This document shows positions 8,366-17,381 of a stretch of DNA of 64,000 nucleotides, piece by piece. The position numbers and the translations under genes were made by a program. How positions within the stretch are numbered: the stretch's first letter is position 1; the number at the start of each line of letters is the position of its first letter. The notes beneath the pieces are model-generated. The model saw only the letters and a list, made by a program, of their open reading frames with translations. It ran no database searches and had not been told where the DNA came from. This DNA is from Benzoatithermus flavus (GTDB taxonomy: Bacteria > Pseudomonadota > Alphaproteobacteria > Geminicoccales > Geminicoccaceae): positions 1-64,000 of the forward strand of contig NZ_JBBLZC010000010.1 of assembly GCF_037908215.1 (NCBI RefSeq), read 5' to 3'.

Positions 8366-9319
8366 TCAGCTCATCCGCACGCGCGGGTCGATCAGCGCGA
8401 TCACGAGATCGGCCAGGAGGTTGGCCAGGATGACGACGATCGCCGTGAACATCAGCATCCCCATCAGGATCGGGTACTCCTTCATGGTGAGCGCGTCGAC
8501 GAACAGGCGGCCCATGCCGGGCCAGCCGAAGATGGTCTCGGTGACGAGCGCCCCCGAGAACAGGGTCGGCAGCTCGATGCCCAAGAGCGCCACCAGGGGC
8601 TTGACCGCATTCGGCAGCGCGTGGCGCAGGAGCTGCGCGCGTCGGGTCAGGCCCTTGGCGCGGGCGGTGCGCATGTAGTCCTGGCTCATCACCTCGAGGA
8701 AGCTCGAGCGGGCGTAGCGGCTCCAGCTCGCCGTGAGCACGAGCGCCAGCACCATCACCGGCAGGACGAGGTGGCGTAAGAGATCGAGCGGGTTGCCCTC
8801 CTCGCCGAGCTCGTACATGCCGCCCGAGGGCAGCCAGCCCAGCTTCACGGCGAAGAGGAAGATCGCCATCAGGCCGAACCAGAAGGTCGGGAACGACAGG
8901 GCGAGCAAAGCGCCCGTGGTGGCGAGGTGGTCGAACACCGAGCCGCGCCGCACGGCACCAACGATGCCGACGAGGAGGCCCAGGAGCAGCGAGACGGCGA
9001 GTGCCGAGCCCATCAGCAGCACGGTCGCGGGCACGCGCTCGATGATGACGTCGAACACGGGCCGGCCGCCGAAGAAGGTGTTGCCCCAGTTGCCGGTGAG
9101 CATGCCCGTGGCCCACTTCAGGTACTGGAGCGGCAGAGGCTGGTCGAGGCCGAGCACGACGCGGATACGCTCGATGTCCCGGCTCGTGATGGTGGGGTTG
9201 AGCGTGTAGACGGCGAGCGGCCCGCCGGGGGCGAGGTGCATGATGGCGAAGCCGATCACCGAGACCCCGATCAGGAGCGGCACGGCGTGGAACAGGCGGC
9301 GCAGGACGAAGGCGAGCAT
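8366..9319 (-). CDS. ABC transporter permease, DppB/OppB type
   Basis: 317-aa inner-membrane permease. It begins MLAFVLRRLFHAVPLLIGVS, the standard DppB N-terminus, followed by six predicted helices and the EAA loop MRTARAKGLTRRAQLLRHAL. The start is fixed by the strong GGAGAGGAGGTG upstream; 74 further in-frame codons upstream lie within the preceding ATPase gene and look non-coding. It forms the heterodimeric channel with the DppC-type neighbour and is served by the two ATPases encoded just upstream. Confidence 0.94.
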   Translation of the reverse strand: MLAFVLRRLFHAVPLLIGVSVIGFAIMHLAPGGPLAVYTLNPTITSRDIERIRVVLGLDQPLPLQYLKWATGMLTGNWGNTFFGGRPVFDVIIERVPATVLLMGSALAVSLLLGLLVGIVGAVRRGSVFDHLATTGALLALSFPTFWFGLMAIFLFAVKLGWLPSGGMYELGEEGNPLDLLRHLVLPVMVLALVLTASWSRYARSSFLEVMSQDYMRTARAKGLTRRAQLLRHALPNAVKPLVALLGIELPTLFSGALVTETIFGWPGMGRLFVDALTMKEYPILMGMLMFTAIVVILANLLADLVIALIDPRVRMS

Positions 9320-9338
9320 CGGTCGGCACCTCCTCTCC

Positions 9339-10287
<949 letters not shown>

Positions 10288-10295
<8 letters not shown>

Positions 10296-11319
10296 GGTCG
10301 GCCCTCCAGCAGGCGGCGAACGCATCCTGGCCCGTCGGCAGCGGCGGCGGGATCTGCTCCCGGCAGCGTGGCATCACGTGCGGGCAGCGGTCGGCGAAGG
10401 CGCAGCCGCGCCGGGGTGCGAGCAGGTCCGGCACGGTGCCGGCGATCTCGGAGAGCACCGGGGTGCGGGCGCGCGTGATCTGCGGGATCGAGGCGAGGAG
10501 GCCTTGCGTGTAGGGGTGGCGCGGCGTCGCGAACAGCACGTCGACCGGCGCCTGCTCGACGATCCGGCCGGCGTACATCACCGCTACCCGGTGCGCGGTC
10601 TCGGCGATCACGGCGAGGTCGTGGGTGATGAACAGCATGCCCATGCCGAATTCCGCCTGCAACCCGCGCAGAAGATCCAGGATCTGGGCCTGGATGGTGA
10701 CGTCGAGCGCGGTCGTGGGTTCGTCCGCGATCAGAAGCTCGGGCCCGCCCGCGAGTGCTATCGCGATCATCACGCGCTGGCGCATCCCGCCCGAGAGCCG
10801 GTGCGGGTATTCCCGCGCGATCCGTGCGGGCTCCGGGATGCCGACCCGTGCCAGGAGCTCCACCGTGCGGGCTTGCGCCGCGCGGCCGCGGAGCCCGAGA
10901 TGGCGGCGGAGCGTCTCCTCGATCTGGGTGCCCACGCGGAGCACCGGGTTGAGCGAGGTCATCGGCTCCTGGAAGATCATGGCGACGCGCCGGCCGCGCA
11001 CCTGCTCCATCGCCGGCTCGGACAGGGTGAGGAGATCCTGCTCGCCCAAGCGCACGCTCCCGCCCGTGACCCGCATCGGCGGGGTCGGGAGCAGGCCCAT
11101 GACGGCGAGCGAGGTCACGGTCTTGCCGCAGCCGCTCTCGCCGACGAGGCCCAGGGTCTCGCCGCGCCGGATCGCGAAGTCGACGCCGTCGAGCACCCGG
11201 ACGGGGCCGCCGCCCGGCGTCAGCTCGACCGTGAGTCCCTCGACGGCGAGGAGTGGGGTCGCGGTGGCGGGCCGGGGGCTCGCCGCCGGCATCGCCGGCA
11301 AGGACCCGAACGCCGCCAT
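10288..11319 (-). CDS. ABC transporter ATP-binding protein, DppD/OppD type
   Basis: 343-aa ATPase partner of the DppF-type protein. Walker A is GESGCGKTV, signature LSGGMRQRVMIAIAL, Walker B LLIADEPTTALD, H-switch FITHDLAVI. The C-terminal Cys-rich stretch GCAFADRCPHVMPRC is present. About 20 Ala/Pro-rich residues precede the first conserved strand (LLAVEGLTVEL), so a later start is possible. It begins 1 nt after the stop of the FAD-dependent oxidoreductase gene, tying transport and oxidation into one transcript. Confidence 0.94.
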
Positions 11320-11320
11320 C

Positions 11321-12496
11321 TCAGGCCACCGGTCCGGCCAGAGACGCAGGTGCGGGTGGCACCCAGCCCCGCTCCTCGCGCCAGCGCTCGCCGAGATTGC
11401 CGAAGCGGGCGAGCCGCAGTGTCGAGAGGTCGGCGAAGCTGCAGGTCCGGTCGAGGACGAGCTCGGCGATGGCCCGGCCCGAGGCCGGCGACAGGCCGAA
11501 GCCCACGCTCGACATGGTGGCGGCGACGACGTTGTCGTAGATGCCGAGCCGGTCGATCACCGGGCGGCCGTCCGGCGTGTTCTCGATGAAGCCGGCCCAG
11601 CTCCGGATCACCCTGGCGTGGGCCGCCTTCGGGAACAGCGCCACGAGGCGCCTGGCGAGGCTCGCCAGCACCGGCGTGCTCGAGCGCGGCGGCAGCCGCA
11701 TGTCCTCGGCCGGCGGGTCCAGCCACTCGTGCAGCCCGCCGCCATAGGCGAGGTTGCCGCGCAGGGTCTGCCGACCATAGAGCCCGTTGCCGTCGATGCC
11801 GCCGTGGCGGAGCAGCGGCAGGGGCTCGGTCACGATCATCTCCGCCCGGGCGGGTGTGACCGGGATTTCCTGGCCGAGGAGCGCCGTCAGCACGCCGGTC
11901 TGCGGCCCGGCGGCGATGACGAGCTCGTCGCAGGCGAAGCTGCCACGGCTGGTCTCGACCGCGGTCACGCGCCCGCCCCTGGTCGTGAAGCCCGTCACCA
12001 TCGTGTGCTGCAGGATGCGCCCACCCAGATCCTGGAGCGCCCAGGCATAAGCCTGCGCCGTGCGCTGCGGGTTGGCGTGGCCGCCATCATGAAACCAGCC
12101 GCCGAGATTGGCGTCGCTCGCGAGCGGACACAGCTCCAGCACCTGCTTGGGATCGAGCCGCTCGGCCCTGAGGCCGTTGTGGCGGATCATCTCGATCCAG
12201 GGCGCGAAGCGCTCGAAATCGGCCTCCGCCAGTGCCACCCTGATCCGGTAGGGCCGCCACTCCGTGGGATAGCCCAGAAGCTCGTCCATCTGCGGCCACA
12301 GCCGCTGCTCCTCGAGGAACAGCGGGCTCTGTGGGTGGGTGCAGCCGCCGCCGTTGCGTCCCGACGCCTCCCAGCCGACGATGCCCTTTTCGAGCAGGAG
12401 CACGTCGGCACCCCGCCGCGCCAGCCACCAGGCGGCGCTGAGGCCGGTGACGCCGCCGCCGACCACGATCACGCCGGCACCGTTCCGATCGCTCAT
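11321..12496 (-). CDS. FAD-dependent oxidoreductase (DAO family), catalytic beta subunit of an opine/proline-dehydrogenase-type complex
   Basis: 391-aa protein with the N-terminal Rossmann FAD motif VIVVGGGVTGLSAAWWLARRG and the DadA/sarcosine-oxidase-beta type fold (GWEASGRNGGGCTHPQSP; C-terminal FIENTPDGRPVIDRLG and SSVGFGLSPASGRAIAELV). Enzymes of this family oxidise a secondary amine or N-substituted amino acid at FAD. The start overlaps the stop of the upstream alpha-subunit gene as ATGA, implying a 1:1 complex. Known relatives are OoxB/NoxB, HcnC and the beta subunit of heteromeric proline dehydrogenases. Which of these substrates applies cannot be told from sequence; the adjacent peptide/opine importer favours an opine-like compound. 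Confidence 0.87.
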   Translation of the reverse strand: MSDRNGAGVIVVGGGVTGLSAAWWLARRGADVLLLEKGIVGWEASGRNGGGCTHPQSPLFLEEQRLWPQMDELLGYPTEWRPYRIRVALAEADFERFAPWIEMIRHNGLRAERLDPKQVLELCPLASDANLGGWFHDGGHANPQRTAQAYAWALQDLGGRILQHTMVTGFTTRGGRVTAVETSRGSFACDELVIAAGPQTGVLTALLGQEIPVTPARAEMIVTEPLPLLRHGGIDGNGLYGRQTLRGNLAYGGGLHEWLDPPAEDMRLPPRSSTPVLASLARRLVALFPKAAHARVIRSWAGFIENTPDGRPVIDRLGIYDNVVAATMSSVGFGLSPASGRAIAELVLDRTCSFADLSTLRLARFGNLGERWREERGWVPPAPASLAGPVA

Positions 12497-14124
12497 GGTT
12501 CGGCTCCTCCCTCGGCCGGTGTCAGCTCCCAGGGTGGAACCCACTGGCTCGGGATGCCGAACCACACGTCCCAGCCTTCCGCCACTTCCGGGCTCTCGGG
12601 CAGCCGCGCCAGCACCTCCAGCGGCAGCGGCCGTACGGGCGCGCGATAGATGGCGGGCGGGATCGCCTCGAGGCCGACGCCGCCCTCGCGGGCGAGCAGG
12701 GCTGCGACCTGCTCGCGGCAGCGCCGGCCCTGGCACACGCCCATGCCGGCGCGGGTCAGCCGCTTGACGTGATCGGGATCGGCCGCCGCCCGCTCCGGAC
12801 TCAGCCGGGCGAGGGCGCCCGGGCCGCCGACCCTGGCCGGGTCGGGGGTGAGATAGCGCGGTGCCCGCACCTCGGCGACCTCGCGGCAGCTCACCTCCTC
12901 GCACAGGCAAAGGAACGTGTCCGCGCCAGAGACCGCGAGCGAGGCCTCGAGCCAGGCCCGGCGCCGCCCGGCGAGATCGGGGCCGGCCATGGCCCGGGCG
13001 GCGCGCACGCGCGCAAGATCCGCGTCGTCCTCGCCCGCCGCGGCCCCGAGCGCCCGCGCCACGGCGCGCGCCGCGATGCGCCCTTCGGCCCGTGCTATGC
13101 CGGGATCTCGCGACTTCGTCTCGCTCAGCCCGGCGCAGTCGCCGACGGCGTGAACGGCCGGGTGCGAGGTGCGGCCCGCCTCGTCGGCGACGGGCACCCA
13201 GCCGCCCGCGGAGCCCTCGAACCGGAAGGCGAGGTGCATGGCGCCCATGAGGTCGATCACCGGCACGGCACCGGTCGCGAGCACGATCGTATCGCAGGCG
13301 ATGCTGCGCTCGCTGCCGAAGACGGGCCCGCCGTCCGCGCCGAGGGCCGTGAGGACCGCGCTGGCGACGCGGCCGGTACCGTCGGCGGTCGCGGCCTTCA
13401 CCATGGTGCAGGCGAGGATCGGAACCCCGGCCGCCGCGAGCTCGGCCACGAGCGACTCCGGCCCGACCGGGGCGGGGGCGATCTCGACGATCCCGGCCAC
13501 CTCGAGCCCGCGATCCAGCGCGAGACGGGCCGTCAGCAGCGCGTCCACGTCCGAGCCCAGCACCAGAAGACGTCCGCCCTCGAACGCGTCGTAGCGCTCG
13601 AGCAGGCAGCGGAGCGCTGCCGCCCCGACCACACCGGGCTGCTCCCAGCCCGGAAAGGCGAGGCCCGTGTCGCGGCGGCCGAGGGCCAGGATCGCGCGGT
13701 CGCAGGTGACGTGCCAGCTCCGCTCCCGGTCGGCGAGACCGGCCGCGAGCGGCGGCAGCCAGCATGTGCCCGGTGCCCGCGCGAACAGGCCCCAGGCCGT
13801 GACCCCGAGCTCGACCTCGACCCCGAGCTCGAAGGCGCGCTCGAGCTCGGGCATGCTCGCGGCGACCCGCTCCAGCATCCGCCCGTGATTCCGGGTGGCG
13901 GCACCGGCCGTGCCGCCGAAATGAAACGGGACGTCGAGCCCGAACAGGGCGGGATCGAGCGGATGTTCGTCGACGAGAAGCGTCGTCAGGCCGGAGGCGC
14001 GCGCCTCCATCGCCGCGGCGAGCCCGGCGGGACCGGCGCCCACGACCAGAACCTGGACGTGGCGCTCGACCGGAAACGGCTTGCCGGCGACCGAGTGCGG
14101 ATCTTGCGGGGGGCGTGTCGTCAT
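12493..14124 (-). CDS. NAD(P)/FAD-dependent oxidoreductase with BFD-type Fe-S domain, alpha subunit (OoxA/HcnB type)
   Basis: 543-aa electron-transfer flavoprotein. An N-terminal FAD motif VLVVGAGPAGLAAAMEARASG is followed by the second dinucleotide-binding domain (GGRLLVLGSDVDALLTARLA). A C-terminal bacterioferritin-associated-ferredoxin-like domain has the paired motifs CLCEEVSC and GVCQGRRC, which fit the CxC...CxxxxC pattern for a [2Fe-2S] cluster. It is coupled to the beta subunit gene by ATGA overlap. The small ferredoxin-like gamma subunit often found with these enzymes is not encoded beside it and no Fer2 domain is fused here. This is the first gene of the operon; AGGGGA lies upstream of the ATG. 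Confidence 0.87.
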   Translation of the reverse strand: MTTRPPQDPHSVAGKPFPVERHVQVLVVGAGPAGLAAAMEARASGLTTLLVDEHPLDPALFGLDVPFHFGGTAGAATRNHGRMLERVAASMPELERAFELGVEVELGVTAWGLFARAPGTCWLPPLAAGLADRERSWHVTCDRAILALGRRDTGLAFPGWEQPGVVGAAALRCLLERYDAFEGGRLLVLGSDVDALLTARLALDRGLEVAGIVEIAPAPVGPESLVAELAAAGVPILACTMVKAATADGTGRVASAVLTALGADGGPVFGSERSIACDTIVLATGAVPVIDLMGAMHLAFRFEGSAGGWVPVADEAGRTSHPAVHAVGDCAGLSETKSRDPGIARAEGRIAARAVARALGAAAGEDDADLARVRAARAMAGPDLAGRRRAWLEASLAVSGADTFLCLCEEVSCREVAEVRAPRYLTPDPARVGGPGALARLSPERAAADPDHVKRLTRAGMGVCQGRRCREQVAALLAREGGVGLEAIPPAIYRAPVRPLPLEVLARLPESPEVAEGWDVWFGIPSQWVPPWELTPAEGGAEP

Positions 14125-14265
14125 CCCCGGGTTCCCCTGATTTCTTCAGCCCGGTCGACGGCCGGATCGGGGCGGCATGCATTCCGCCCCGTGTCGACTG
14201 TACGCGGCCATGTCCGGAGCCTGCTCCGGCATCGCTGCCGCCCGGCTCGATCGCCTCCCTTGGCG

Positions 14266-14306
14266 TACAGTTCTGTACTGTAGGCAAACGGGAAAGAGCT
14301 TGGCAA
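14266..14306 (-). promoter_or_regulatory. promoter of the oxidoreductase/ABC operon with an overlapping perfect operator dyad
   Basis: On the minus strand, -35 TTGCCA (14306-14301), an 18-bp spacer and -10 TACAGT (14282-14277). A perfect inverted repeat, TACAGT-TCTGT-ACTGTA read on the plus strand (14266-14282), covers the -10 box. This geometry suits repression by a TetR dimer, and a tetR gene closes the operon. The assignment of regulator to site is inference. Confidence 0.6.
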
Positions 14307-14430
14307 GCACCATGACTCCCGAGCCTCGGCACGACAGGAATCGCGACATGCCATGTGCAAGAGCATGCGCGTTCCTTGTTCCTTGGACGCGGTCTCGGCA
14401 CGGCCTCTCCCGAGGCGCCGAGAACCCGCT

Positions 14431-15666
14431 TCAGGCCGCCAGAGAGGAGCGGAGCCGCGGCTCGGCGAGCCGGTCGAGCACGGCCACGGCTGGCGCGAAC
14501 GCGTCGAACGCGAGGGTGTAGCAGTCGATGCCGCCGATCCAATCCACCAGACGCCGAACGAAGTCGGTGTCGAGCGCGACCCGCATCGCCGGGGTCTCGG
14601 CCAGGAGCCGGCGCAGCGCCTCGACCCGGTCGAGCCGGACGAGGCCGGCCGGGGCTTCGGCGACGTAGCGCGGAAACACGAGCCAGCGCACGGGCCACGC
14701 CCGCACCAGAGCGGGATCGGCGGGATCGGCCGGCGGCAAAGGATAGCGGACGAGCTTGCCGTCGGCGCGGCGGTAGACCCGCCGCTTCGGCAGGTCCGGA
14801 GCGAACGGCGCCACCAGCTCCCAGGCCGGTTGCTTCACGCACGGGCAGGCCGGAACGCCGCGCGCCAGCAGCCGCTCGCCGTCGAGCAGCACGGTCTCGT
14901 CGGTATGCCAGGCGAAGCCGGCGGCGGCGAGCGCCAGGCTGAGGCAGGTCTTGCCGCTGCCGGGTGCGGCCGGCAGCAGGAGCGCCGAGCCGCCGCGACG
15001 GAGCATGGCGCCGTGGACGCAGAGCGCGAAGCCGTATCGGTTGACCGCCTCGGCCACGAGGGCGTGCTTCACCATGGGAGCGAGGCCGGCCACGTCGGGA
15101 GCGACGTCGTGCCGGCGGCCGTCGATCCAGAGCGCCGTCCCGGCCGCCTCGCCGGCGCAGACCGCTCTGGCCGCGACGTCCTTGCCATCGGCCGCGAAAT
15201 GACCCAGCACCTCGTCCACGGTGTCGGCCTCTGCTTCGCTCGCGAACCCGACCTCGAACAGCATCCCGAGGATGCGGTAGCGCCGTCGTGCCGCGGCCGG
15301 CGCCGTGGGGCCGGAGGAGGATGCGGAAGCGCGGCGGGGTGCGGGCGGCGGGCTGCGCCTTGCCGGTGGCGCTCCGGCGGCCAGAAGGCCACGGCCCGCC
15401 CAGTCGAGGAGGGCGGCACCCAGCTCCGCCGCGGCGGTCGCCTCGTCGCGGGCGAAGCTTTCGGCGTAGGCGGCGACGATCTCGCCCGTGCTCATGCCCT
15501 CCATGAGTGCGCACCAGAGGAAGGTCGCGGTCGTCGACAGGGCGAGCAGCTCCTGGCCGGTCGGGTCGAGCAGGAGCCCGGCATCGTCGAGCAGGAAGAG
15601 CTCGAGGCCCGGCGCCGGCTCGAGCCTGGCCCGCGGATCGGCGAGGGCGTTCGCCACGCGGTCCAC
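14431..15666 (-). CDS. PqqD-like chaperone fused to HprK-related kinase
   Basis: About 411 aa with a GTG start (VDRVANALADPR; a second GTG is 3 codons on). Residues 20-95 form a PqqD/RRE-like winged-helix domain (LELFLLDDAGLLLD, TATFLWCALMEGMSTGEIV), the fold that carries RiPP precursors to modifying enzymes. A Pro/Ala/Ser linker at about 98-127 follows. Residues 130-411 resemble HPr kinase relatives: CVHGAMLRRGGSALLLPA, P-loop APGSGKTCLSLALA near 234, and acidic motif WHTDETVLLDGE. Related kinases phosphorylate peptide or protein side chains. It overlaps the frame of the nucleotidyltransferase gene by about 175 nt, so either the genes overlap or a frameshift hides a short NTase stop. In related cassettes PqqD and kinase are usually separate; here they are one chain. 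Confidence 0.75.
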   Translation of the reverse strand: MDRVANALADPRARLEPAPGLELFLLDDAGLLLDPTGQELLALSTTATFLWCALMEGMSTGEIVAAYAESFARDEATAAAELGAALLDWAGRGLLAAGAPPARRSPPPAPRRASASSSGPTAPAAARRRYRILGMLFEVGFASEAEADTVDEVLGHFAADGKDVAARAVCAGEAAGTALWIDGRRHDVAPDVAGLAPMVKHALVAEAVNRYGFALCVHGAMLRRGGSALLLPAAPGSGKTCLSLALAAAGFAWHTDETVLLDGERLLARGVPACPCVKQPAWELVAPFAPDLPKRRVYRRADGKLVRYPLPPADPADPALVRAWPVRWLVFPRYVAEAPAGLVRLDRVEALRRLLAETPAMRVALDTDFVRRLVDWIGGIDCYTLAFDAFAPAVAVLDRLAEPRLRSSLAA

Positions 15667-16769
15667 GCACCGGGCCTGGCGGCGAGCAGGGTCGCGGCCA
15701 CCTCCGGTAGGCGCCGCAGCCGCGCGGCCCAGAGCGACCGGCCTTCCGCCGCGGCGCGCTCGGCGTCGTTCATGTCGGGCAGGAGCAGGAAGGCCGGAAG
15801 CGCTGCGATCACGCGCAAGCGATCCGCGATCCGCTCGCGGAAGGCAACATGGCTGAGAAGCGTGGCGAGGCGGTGCCAGTAGAGCCGCTTGCGGCGGTGG
15901 TGCGGGTCGGCCAGCGCCCGCTCCAGCCGGTCGGCGAGGCGCTCCACCGCCGCGTCGCCCGCCACCGGCGCTCGCGTGTCGATGCCGTAGCGGCGGAGCA
16001 GGGTGAAGGCGAGGGCGGTGATCCGCCTGGTACCGGTCGCGGTCGCGATCTCGCCGACGCACGCGAGGTCGGCCAGGGTCACGCGCCGGGCGAGCTGCTC
16101 GAGATCGGCAAGGTAGGTCAGGTCGACCCAGGGATATTCCTTGACCAGATAGAGGCCGGACAGGACGGTGAGCCAGGCCGTTCCCGGCACGTCGATGGTG
16201 CCGCCGCCGAGCGCGACGGCCTGCCGCTCGGCCCAGAGCGTCGCGAAATCGAGCGGAAAGGGGATGTCGCCGCCGACGATGTTCCAGTGCAGATCGACGA
16301 CGAAGCCCCGCCGCGGGTTGACGAAGTGGATCTCGCGCGCGAGCCCGTCGGCGCGCGGGCGCGCCGCGTAGCCCAGCCGCTCCAGGCAGGCCGCGGCGGA
16401 TCGCAGGTCGCGTCTCGCGATCAGGAGGTCGAGGTCCAGGCTCGAGCGCAGATCGGGGTCGCCATAGAGGAGAGCGCTCTGGGCCGGCCCCTTCACCGCT
16501 AGCGCCGGCACACCCGCCACGCGCAGCGCCTCGACGACGCCCGCGAGTTCCGGTACCAGGCGCGCCGCCTGATGCCGCGCGCGCTCGAGCACACGCTCTG
16601 CCTCGGCCGCGATCGCCGCCGGCGCGTCGCTTCGGCCCGCGCGCAGCGCGTGGGCGACGACGCCCGCGAGCTTGTGCCGCTGCGCCAGCGGAAACAGCTC
16701 GTGCCATGCGCCACGGGCTGCGCAGCCGTCGATCAGCCCGGCCGCGATCCTGGAGGTCGCCGTCCGCAT
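15492..16769 (-). CDS. nucleotidyltransferase family protein (NTP_transf_5 type)
   Basis: Up to 425 aa. The core resembles uncharacterised nucleotidyltransferases: VAGVPALAVKGPAQSALLYG, the metal-binding pair in SSLDLDLLIARRDL (Asp near 112 and 114), EIHFVNPRRGFVVDLHWNIVG, and DLTYLADLEQLARRV. The last 58 residues (from AWTAWRTPSP onward) are Ser/Arg/Pro-rich and coincide with coding sequence of the next gene in another frame, so the natural end is probably near residue 367 and a frameshift or lost stop is likely. AGGGGA precedes the ATG. Family members accompany PqqD and HprK-like proteins in peptide-tailoring cassettes and some lasso-peptide clusters; the nucleotide donor and target here are unknown. 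Confidence 0.75.
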   Translation of the reverse strand: MRTATSRIAAGLIDGCAARGAWHELFPLAQRHKLAGVVAHALRAGRSDAPAAIAAEAERVLERARHQAARLVPELAGVVEALRVAGVPALAVKGPAQSALLYGDPDLRSSLDLDLLIARRDLRSAAACLERLGYAARPRADGLAREIHFVNPRRGFVVDLHWNIVGGDIPFPLDFATLWAERQAVALGGGTIDVPGTAWLTVLSGLYLVKEYPWVDLTYLADLEQLARRVTLADLACVGEIATATGTRRITALAFTLLRRYGIDTRAPVAGDAAVERLADRLERALADPHHRRKRLYWHRLATLLSHVAFRERIADRLRVIAALPAFLLLPDMNDAERAAAEGRSLWAARLRRLPEVAATLLAARPGAWTAWRTPSPIRGPGSSRRRASSSSCSTMPGSCSTRPARSCSPCRRPRPSSGAHSWRA

Positions 16770-16790
16770 GAAAGGTTCCCCTGGTGCGAA

Positions 16791-16833
16791 GCGGAGCCGG
16801 CGGCCCGCTGACGGGCGGAGCCGCCGGCTCCGC
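16791..16833. repeat. perfect 14-bp inverted repeat after the small Tat-protein gene
   Basis: GCGGAGCCGGCGGC and its exact complement are separated by 15 bp. The repeat lies between the stop of the Tat small-protein gene and the start of the nucleotidyltransferase gene. Without a T-run it is more likely an mRNA-stabilising or partial-termination hairpin, which would let the small protein be made in excess over the downstream enzymes. Confidence 0.7.
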
Positions 16834-16867
16834 TCCTACCGCTGTCGGTGACGGCCGGAAGCGGGGC

Positions 16868-17128
16868 TCAGCGCCACTTGCCGCCCTTGTCGCCGAGATG
16901 GCCCCAGCGCTCGTTCCAGCGCTTGAACCAGTCCTCGTGCCCGCCGCCCCCGTGGCCGCCACCATGGCCGCCACCATGGCCCCAGTCGCCGCCGTGGCCG
17001 CCATAGTGGCCGGCAGCATGCGCCGACTTGCTGCCCATGCTGACCAGGCTCGCCGCGACGGGTGCCGCCGCCGCTGCCGTGCCCGCGCGCTTCAGGAACT
17101 TCCGGCGCGCCTCGCTCGGCCGCTTCAT
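16868..17128 (-). CDS. small Tat-exported Gly/His/Trp-rich protein, candidate modified peptide
   Basis: 86 aa. The N-terminus has a twin-arginine signal (ARRKFLKRAGTAAAAAP) with a likely cleavage site after SKSAHA, leaving about 48 residues. The mature part is 20 Gly, 7 His and 5 Trp: a repetitive GGH segment (HYGGHGGDWGHGGGHGGG) and then an amphipathic, charged tail (EDWFKRWNERWGHLGDKGG). There is no Cys. GAGGAGAGG precedes the ATG. It is first in a three-gene unit with the nucleotidyltransferase and PqqD-kinase fusion, so it is the obvious candidate substrate; no Ser or Thr is present in the mature part, which argues against simple Ser/Thr phosphorylation. The His content suggests metal binding. 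No named family was recognised. Confidence 0.75.
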   Translation of the reverse strand: MKRPSEARRKFLKRAGTAAAAAPVAASLVSMGSKSAHAAGHYGGHGGDWGHGGGHGGGHGGGGHEDWFKRWNERWGHLGDKGGKWR

Positions 17129-17222
17129 TTCATCCTCTCCTCTGCAGGCTGTTCGCCACCATGTGCCGTGGCGTTCGGCAGTGGACCGAAATCGCCACTG
17201 CCGCTCAATTCCGACACCGATC

Positions 17223-17236
17223 CCGGAACATTCCGG
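17223..17236. promoter_or_regulatory. 14-bp palindrome between divergent genes
   Basis: CCGGAA-CA-TTCCGG lies in the 253-bp gap between the Tat small-protein gene (minus) and the glutathione transferase gene (plus). It could be an operator for either; no regulator gene is adjacent. The rest of this gap shows no clear promoter. Confidence 0.35.
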
Positions 17237-17381
17237 TATCTCGCCGACGGCAGGAACAGCCGGGTCGCAGCACCGGCGTATCGCCGGGCCGATCGTCGCC
17301 GGGTGGTGGCATCGGGCTCTCGTGCGGCGGCGGACGGCGGTGTATGCCGGCGGGACGAGACGGCCATCATCGGGAGGTGGG

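Noticed and set aside
11321..15670. A single 1449-codon minus-strand ORF
   Set aside because: Only its last 391 codons are the FAD oxidoreductase. The rest is an antisense or off-frame shadow across the alpha subunit, promoter and PqqD-kinase genes, Arg/Pro/Gly-rich as expected from GC-rich DNA.
16900..17000. Short tandem repeat that could be a minisatellite or CRISPR-like array
   Set aside because: It is the GGH-coding segment of the small Tat protein (about 18-bp units, imperfect); there are no unique spacers or cas genes.
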